Below are positions 57,660-64,000 of a stretch of 64,000 nucleotides of DNA, in pieces; the first letter of the stretch is position 1; each line of letters starts with the position of its first letter. The notes below the pieces were generated by a model. It was not told the DNA's origin, ran no database searches, and worked only from the letters and a program-made list of their open reading frames with translations. Position numbers and translations under genes: made by a program. Source of the DNA: Arthrobotrys musiformis (lineage: Eukaryota; Ascomycota; Orbiliomycetes; Orbiliales; Orbiliaceae); contig JAVHJL010000008.1 of assembly GCA_036971715.1 (NCBI GenBank), positions 1-64,000 on the forward strand, written 5' to 3'.

Positions 57660-58394
57660 TTATGAGGCCGCCCTTTTCTCCCTCCCCGCGTCTCGTGATA
57701 ACAGCCACTGTTTCCACCCTTTCCACGCCACTAATCCAACAGTACCGAATACCACCCACCAGCGTATCTCTCGCACGAATTTCAAAAAGTTGTCCGACAC
57801 GTGAAGGTTGAATGAGACTTCGTGAACGTGGATGTGTCTGAAGGCCTCGTTTTTGAGGAGGAGAGTGTGGCGGAGCGGGATGGAGCCTTCCGGCCAGTTT
57901 GCGGGGTTGAGAGAGACGAGGAATTCGGCCATTGTGTTTTGGACTGGCATCTGGAGGAGGTCCTTTGGCTATGGTAGCGTGGGCGTAGGCTTTGGCATCG
58001 AGCCGCCGGATATCAATATAGACTTATTCAGTGCTGGTGGGATGTCGTGGACCAAAGACTGACGGCTGCTTTGAAGCTTTGTGTTGTGGTGGAGAATTTC
58101 GATGTGTTGGGAGAATTGCAACACAACACAACGCATTCTGAGGTCTGGGGTCAACGCGACGGTGATGGCCTCGAATTGGCAATCAGCCTTAGCTAGCGTG
58201 GCCTCGTTCCTCGCTATCGCTATTTTACAGTGGCTGTAGAAGTACCGTGCCGTTCTAAAATAAAATTGCCTTTCAAATATCGAGCGAAAAGAGAAGGAAA
58301 AATAAGGATGAAAGGGAGCACTAGTATCGATATCAACATGTAGCTGCCTGGCCTCGCGGAACCCCGGCTGACACGAGATAATGCATCTCGTCAT
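57660..58394 (-). CDS. Unknown small membrane protein, possibly interrupted by an in-frame TAG
   Basis: Two minus-strand frames lie end to end in the same phase. The upper one starts at ATG 58394 and ends PKPTPTLP followed by TAG (about 57969). The lower one continues PKDLLQMPVQNTMAEFLVSL, with an ATG at 57950, and runs to 57660. The lower part (96 aa) has one transmembrane segment (WWVVFGTVGLVAWKGWKQWL) near its C-terminus, preceded by HVHEVSFNLHVSDNFLKFV. Possibilities are one gene with an intron around the TAG (a CCATAG acceptor exists, but I found no good donor in phase), a gene broken by a nonsense change, or two separate genes. I do not recognise the family. Confidence 0.45.
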
Positions 58395-58947
58395 ACGTGA
58401 TTACTGATATCGACGCCTCGGAATATGTGTCGTGGATGCAACCCTTTCTAAATTCCAGATACCGTGTCGGCATGTCACATATCTCTATCTTCACGTTGAT
58501 GGGCTTTGCCACCTGACCTTAAAGTTTGAAAGGAGAAAAAGTGAGAATCAAATAAAACTCCATTTTTGGTGCCCTTTTGGTATCGATTTCGCCGTTAAAG
58601 ATGATGGTAATAATGATAATAAAAGAGAGAATGGGGCTATATGAAGCATTCCTCCCCAATAATAAAAAATCCCCCAACTCCATCGAGCAGCGGCATGATC
58701 TGAAAGAGAGTAGTCCCCGGTCCCTTCTCCTTTCTTGGGAGATCATATTCCCATACATAAAATATCATCAACGCCACACGCATCGCAGTTCATAATACAA
58801 GACATAAAACAAATCCGGTAAAAGGGAGACTTCCCTCAATTCCTAGTAAAGGAAGAGGTACACAACATCGCATAAGAGACGAAAGCTAAACATAAATAGA
58901 GAAAAAGGAGGGATCAAGCCAAAGAGAAAGGGGAAAATGAATGAGTG
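58395..58947. other. Intergenic, no gene seen
   Basis: About 550 bp between the small membrane protein and the end of the sugar transporter; presumably the transporter's 3' untranslated region and the promoter of the membrane protein. Confidence 0.5.
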
Positions 58948-61056
58948 TTAGGGACTCATGGTATATCTGACGTCCTGTTCTTCTTTCAGGTCCTGCCAGT
59001 TTATATCGTCGAAATTGGGATTTTCAACAACGACTCGTGGCTCGAGTGATTTCTTCTTAGGGTTTGGTGCCTCGAAGATTTCGTTGATTTCTTCCAGGGT
59101 GAGCTCCTTGGTTTCGACGAAGCTGGATTGTAAACGAATGTTAGTAATATGCTCCGGACACACAACCATGCTAGGGAAGGGTGAAGGGGGGCGCTAAACA
59201 CTTACAAAGTATATATAAACAGGACCTCAAGACAGTCCCATCCAATATACAAATAAAACAACTTGAATCCAATCTTTGCCAACGCGACGGGCGTAGTGTA
59301 CATACTAAGCAGTAAACTCAAGTTTACGCTAAGATTGTACATCGCCATGCCCTTCGCCCGAGTCTCGTACTGCAAACATTCCACGGGGTACAAGATCTGT
59401 AGAGGCGTATACCCGAACGAATATGTAACTCCGAAGACGTACATGAACGAAATCGCGGCGATGCTAAATATCTTGTGTTTTTCTGTGTCCTCGGGGTATT
59501 TTGATCGGAAATTGTGCATTATGATGATGAGAGTCCACCAGAAGACGAACGAAGAGGTGACAGTGAGGAGGAGCTTGCGGCGGCCGATACGGTCAGTGAA
59601 ACGAGCGCCAACCATTGCGGCTATCCAGTTTGCCATAGCCCAGATCGCGGAGCAGAGCAGTTGGGTGCGTTCGGATTTGATGCCTAGTTCTCCGAGAAGA
59701 ATAGGCATGAAATAGGACAAGGCAGCATTACCAGACCACTGTTATGAAAGTGTTAGAATTTGAAATTTCAAAGGAAAGTTGCAGAGGAAGATCTCACCTG
59801 GCCGAAGATACCCATTCCGAGCACGCAACCCATCCGCCACCAAGCATTCTTGGTTCGGAAAAGATCTCTGTAATCCCACCAACGTTTATCCGCACCGGAC
59901 ATCTCAATCTCTTCCATCATTTCATACATCTCCAAGATCACAACAGGCGAATCACGGTTTCCTTCACCATGGTACTTGGCGAGAACGGATCGAGCTTCGG
60001 AAGGCCGGCCGTTGGCGAACAACCAACGGGGAGTTTCCGGGCAGAAAAGACAACCAATAAGTACGCCGCCTGAAGCTACAGTCTGCAACCAAATCGGGAT
60101 TCGCCAGGATGCAGATGATTGAATGACTATTTTGAAGTGTTAGATGATTCTGGGGAAGACAAAAGGGGGGAGTTAATAGTACGAACCCTCCGTTCCGTAA
60201 AGTGTCCAGAACGCGGGGATGGCTCCAAGATAGAAAAATCCGTTGTAGATACCGGTAAGAGTCCCTCTCCAAGCCGGATGAGCGATCTCAGCGGCATAAG
60301 ATGGACCGGCAGTTTGACAGGTTGCTACTCCGAAACCTAGGACGAAGCGGCCACCGACGAACATGGCACGGCTAGTCGAACTAGCCTGTACTCCGGCACC
60401 TAGTAATATTATCGACCTGTGACGGAATTAGTAGGCTGGACCGATAGACAGACACAGGCTCCATGAGAAGTCGAAACTCACGCTCCGATGAACATTCCCC
60501 ATCTCCGCCCGTATTTGTCCGAGAAGGGGCCGGAAAAGAAGGAACCGATAACATTTCCCAAGGTATATGTCGCAAAAATTAAACCAGCAATATGCCCTTC
60601 CTTTTGGACGTCAAAATAGCTATTTCAAACTGTTAGCCTGGAGGTCTCGAGCCTATAACATATCAGATGTACGTACTCGTGGTACTGCGTCATTGCATTA
60701 ATCCCTCCCATTAAACTCCCGTCGTATCCATTAATCGCGGAGTTTAAGCATGCTACAAACATGTAGATATATAACTTAAACATCGTCGGTGTCCATGGAT
60801 TTGGTTTACATGCCGCAAGTGCCGTGACAAGGTTAACTTGTTGGAAGGGCACCGACTCCTCAGCTTCCCATTTCTCAGGCGAGTCCGATCCAGTAAAGAC
60901 CTTTGTAGCATCGTAAAATATTTCAGTCGGTGACTGTATAATACTAGATTTGGCGTCCGAGTTTGTCCGTGGAGGACTAGGGTTGGGGTGGGTCGTGAGG
61001 AGCGTCGAAATAGTGGTTTCGCCGTGCGTCGACGGCACGTTGCTCTGAGTCGCCAT
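58948..61056 (-). CDS. MFS sugar transporter (hexose/lactose-permease type)
   Basis: A twelve-helix plasma-membrane proton symporter of the major facilitator superfamily, sugar porter family. My six-exon model is 61056-60677, 60619-60482, 60416-60187, 60126-59798, 59738-59206 and 59122-58948, giving 594 aa; all joins keep phase. Motifs are NGYDGSLMGGINAM in helix 1, SDKYGRRWGMF, GFGVATCQTAGPSYAAEIAH with PAWRG, PETPRWLFANGR, TDRIGRRK and PVECLQYETRAKGMAMYN. The N-terminal hydrophilic stretch (about 95 residues) and C-terminal tail (TKELTLEEINEIFEA) are as in fungal lactose-permease-like members. The intron 3 donor is GTTCGT, non-consensus, chosen because it restores TEVIQSSASWRIPIWL. The sugar cannot be deduced; with the PL9 and AA9 enzymes, plant-derived sugars are plausible. 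Confidence 0.92.
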
Positions 61057-64000
61057 GATTGATATTATCTTGATCGTTTATATATTATATATATACGGTG
61101 TTAGAATGGATGAGGTTTCGTATGTCGGAAGAATAAGATTTGTATTGCTGGCTGGAGAATTCTCAGCAGACGAAAAGGCCTGGTCGGGCGTCCACGAAGC
61201 AAGGCATCGAATGCGAGGGCATACGATGCTCTGCGGCGATACTCTCAAAAGCGTTGATATAAAAAAAGGGTTCCTCCCCAAGCTTCCTCCACCTGATAGC
61301 CCAAATTCCTTTCGATCTTTTTTCACTTCCACTCGTTCTCTTCTGTCGACGGGTTGGGGAGGGTGTCCTTTTTCAGGTTTCCTGTCGTGGTTGATAATGC
61401 TTTGCCCCCTAGTCGGTGAATGGGATAAGCTCGTATATATTTCGCTCGACCTTTGTTATTTTCCAAGAAGGCGGGCTACTCCGTTTCGTACACCTGCACT
61501 TTGGCGCCAACAAGCGAATTTCTTCCCCTCAAACTCCGATATCCGGGGTCTCCAAAAAATGATAAAGAGGTTGGAATTTTTTCCTCAATTATAAAATTTT
61601 GATTTAGAAAAAGGCGAGAAATAAAGGACCTTGAACCTGGGGCCTGGCGTAACTTTAGCAAGCAGGTATCGTGGTTCTCTTGTCGAGGGAGGAGCCAGGT
61701 CTTTTGGCAAAAAGGGGACCAGTGCAAGGGCTCTTCAATCTATCGTAGGCTGAACAAAAAAACCCGTCTTTCACTGAGTAACATGATAGAAAGAAAAATA
61801 AGAGAAGGAAAAATGATCCCTTTACCTGCAGCATAAACGAGCACACACCACCGTTTTTCTTGATAGCTCAGCTTTGGTGGGCGAACGGCTCGCAGGGTAA
61901 ATTGCGGAGCCACCTCCACCGGGTAAAATGAGTCTGGAGGTCAGCCCGCCCCCATTGTATGGAGTCGCTTCGATCTTGGAGCAGGAAGAGGTGTGTTTGA
62001 CAAGAGCAAAAACTGGCTTTGGGGACGCTTTGAGGCCCAGCAGCATGGGCAAACACGCAGGCTAGCGTTGCGGCTAAGACAGAACGGTACAAGCGTGCTG
62101 GCCTTGGGATGAGGTTCTTTGGGCGAATCACCAACTGGGGTTCTGCTCGCTTGCCAATCCGTGCACGGTTCTTTCTTGACTTGCTGGGGTCTTCGTATTC
62201 GGTAAAGATTCTTTCTTCGGCCTCGACAGGGGGTTCACTCGGGCTAACGTTTTCTTTCTCTAGCCCCTCTTGGTCCGCGACAAAATGATGGCTGTCACTT
62301 CATTTCGCTCAAAGGCGAGAATCGAACGATTGTCGAGCTTTCTCACGTGGTGAGCTCCAGCAAATCAGTTTCAAGCGGTATGATTTCGTGGACATATCTA
62401 TATTGGATCGTGATATAGCTCACCTCCCGTACTGGTATTTCGAGAAGCTGAAAATTAGGTCACGGCTATAACGTGCTAATACACGGTATATGAGTGTCAA
62501 TGGCATAGTCAAAATGTCACAGGTCAAAAAAGAACATATCCAACAGCACAGATTTTGAGATATATAACCAGGTAGAAAGAGTGCAATAATGATCTCATGA
62601 TTTATCGCACAAACTTCAGCCGGGTTTCCTGAACTGCATGTTGTATGGTTACAGCGTTTCACGATTTTCCCGCAAGCTGGGCGCCATAAGTCACTGGAAA
62701 GTTTTGGCGAAAATGGAAGACACCATGCCGTTTGTTCGTAATCCCCACCGCTTCTTACATCAGAAACGTTAATTCGATACTCGTATTCACGAAAAAGAAC
62801 AAACCCTGTGTGGTTGCAGATATTTGTACCACGGGCACATGCAGTTATTTCGTCTTCACACACCTGGTAATTTTTTTGTGTGTGTTCTTCCGGAACTTCT
62901 AGAAGGTAGCACCGTCGACTGGGTCGAAGCCCGTGGGTCCTTCTTATTCTCCAGCATCGAGCGCACCACGCTGTGTGGGGAAACAAGACTACCTAGTACT
63001 TGTATCATCAATGTCCACTAGTTACAAACTTTTCGGCATGGTCAAATGGGAGTGTGGAGAATGCGGAGGTTCTGTGGCCGTGCCAGCCGGCCACCATTTC
63101 GGAGACCTTGCGCAACCATGATCATCATGAACATCCTCTCCCTTCTTCCTCTCATTCACCTTCTTTTTTCCCCTTTCTCCTTGCTTTACCACGGATAAAC
63201 TACCCCGAGAAATTCATAACACTGGGACTTGGGATGTGGCCATGTGGTCGATCTCCCCACACTCCACATTTTCGAATGAGTATTAAGATAGTGGTACATA
63301 TGCGACCGGATAAATTACTTACATTCAAACTGCAGCTCTAGCAGATTTTTTTTGATCAAAGAGTTGCATCTGGTTGGACTCGACTTTGATACATACTCTG
63401 CGGGGACATACATACTACAAACAATTTTTAATTTTCAAGATGCGAAGCTTGAGCTTGGACGCCACCTTCATGAAACAAAACTGCATCTTCCGTTCCTGAA
63501 GCTAGATTCAATTTGGGGGGTGATTTCGATACGGCCTCCCGCTATGACCTCAGTAAGCCTATCTGTGCATCGTCAATATCGATCTTGGCTGTAGTAAACT
63601 TCCTTGGTTCCGTTTACCAAGATTCTCAAGAACTCATTAAATTCGGTGTTTACCTAATTAACAGACGAATTAATGCTTGGTAATTTTCAGCACCAACGTG
63701 GGCAAATGCACATACCTGCATACGCATGAAGACAAAAAATGTCGACATTTTATCCGGATGGCGGCGCTTCCTACATAGATGCTGGATCAGTTGGCCCTGC
63801 TCCACCACACAGTAAACAACTTCGAGGTTAGGTCAGCTGGGTATTAATAAGGTCTTACTGGATCGACCGGCGAAAGCCTGCGAACCGATGGAAACGAACC
63901 ATAGTTCGCTATTGCATACGTGCATGCACCTTTTATTTCGGCCATATAACAAACGCTGTTGAAGCCGTCTTCGGAGGGACTCTGGCTGGTTCGAACTGCC
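61057..64000. other. Right end of window, no confident gene
   Basis: The first few hundred bases are the transporter promoter. An open minus-strand frame at 62420-62986 (188 codons, Cys-rich) starts from TTG and looks like chance. A small plus-strand frame from ATG 63011 (MSTSYKLFGMVKWECGECGG) has a CxxC pair, but no support as a gene. Confidence 0.45.

Noticed and set aside
62300..62400. Possible minus-strand tRNA suggested by GTTCGATTC
   Set aside because: No cloverleaf: the candidate acceptor and anticodon stems do not pair.
62420..62986. Minus-strand Cys-rich frame of 188 codons
   Set aside because: Begins with TTG, has no upstream ATG, signal peptide or splice context; composition looks random.
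1..64000. CRISPR array, bacterial operon, integrated virus or intact transposon
   Set aside because: No spaced repeats, no capsid, polymerase, integrase, reverse-transcriptase or transposase motifs seen; gene structure is eukaryotic throughout.

Overview
The window is the end of a chromosome from a filamentous ascomycete. It opens with telomeric repeats on the 5' side and continues through a gene-poor subtelomere. Protein genes carry short spliceosomal introns (mostly about 45-110 nt) with GTAAGT/GTGAGT/GTATGT donors and CTAAC/CTGAC-like branch points. The gene families are typical of Pezizomycotina: Zn2Cys6 regulator, PTH11-like membrane protein, AMID-like oxidoreductase, AA9 LPMO with CBM1, BTB protein. 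The secreted plant-cell-wall enzymes point to a plant-associated or saprotrophic fungus. A leotiomycete would fit, but the sequence alone does not prove it.

Layout. 1-160: telomere, a mixture of 5-mer and 6-mer repeats. 0.2-13 kb: a secreted short tyrosinase (2168-3642), a PTH11-like seven-helix protein (4849-6279), then about 7.5 kb with no recognisable gene. 13.8-19.7 kb: a small oxidoreductase/regulator group on the minus strand (Zn2Cys6 factor and AMID-like flavoprotein), followed by a broken NmrA-like gene on the plus strand. 20-24 kb: gene remnants, notably an eroded superfamily 1 (Upf1-like) helicase. 26.9-31.8 kb: a PHO4-family plasma-membrane phosphate permease next to a mitochondrial phosphate carrier, both on the minus strand. 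32.8-34.4 kb: a reconstructed three-exon thioredoxin converging on a small secreted protein. 36.7-44.3 kb: two CBM1-bearing secreted cell-wall enzymes, a PL9 pectate lyase and an AA9 LPMO, separated by 4.7 kb of empty sequence. 45.8-61 kb: a single-pass membrane protein, two secreted proteins of unknown function, an AT-hook chromatin protein, a BTB protein with an FG-repeat tail, a possibly interrupted small membrane protein, and a six-exon sugar transporter. 61-64 kb: nothing supportable.

How the genes may work together. PL9-CBM1, AA9-CBM1, the tyrosinase and the sugar transporter fit plant biomass attack and sugar uptake, but they are scattered and do not form one tight cluster. The phosphate permease and mitochondrial carrier form a plausible phosphate pair. 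The Zn2Cys6 factor, AMID-like enzyme and dead NmrA-like gene may be what remains of a small accessory cluster.

I did not find a clearly new biological system. The most interesting items are the mixed telomere repeat, the helicase and NmrA relics, the palindrome and direct repeat beside the regulator, the phosphate gene pair, the BTB/FG-repeat fusion, the CGYC thioredoxin and the CBM1-PL9 architecture. Exon joins were made by eye from splice signals, reading frame and family resemblance; no search was run.
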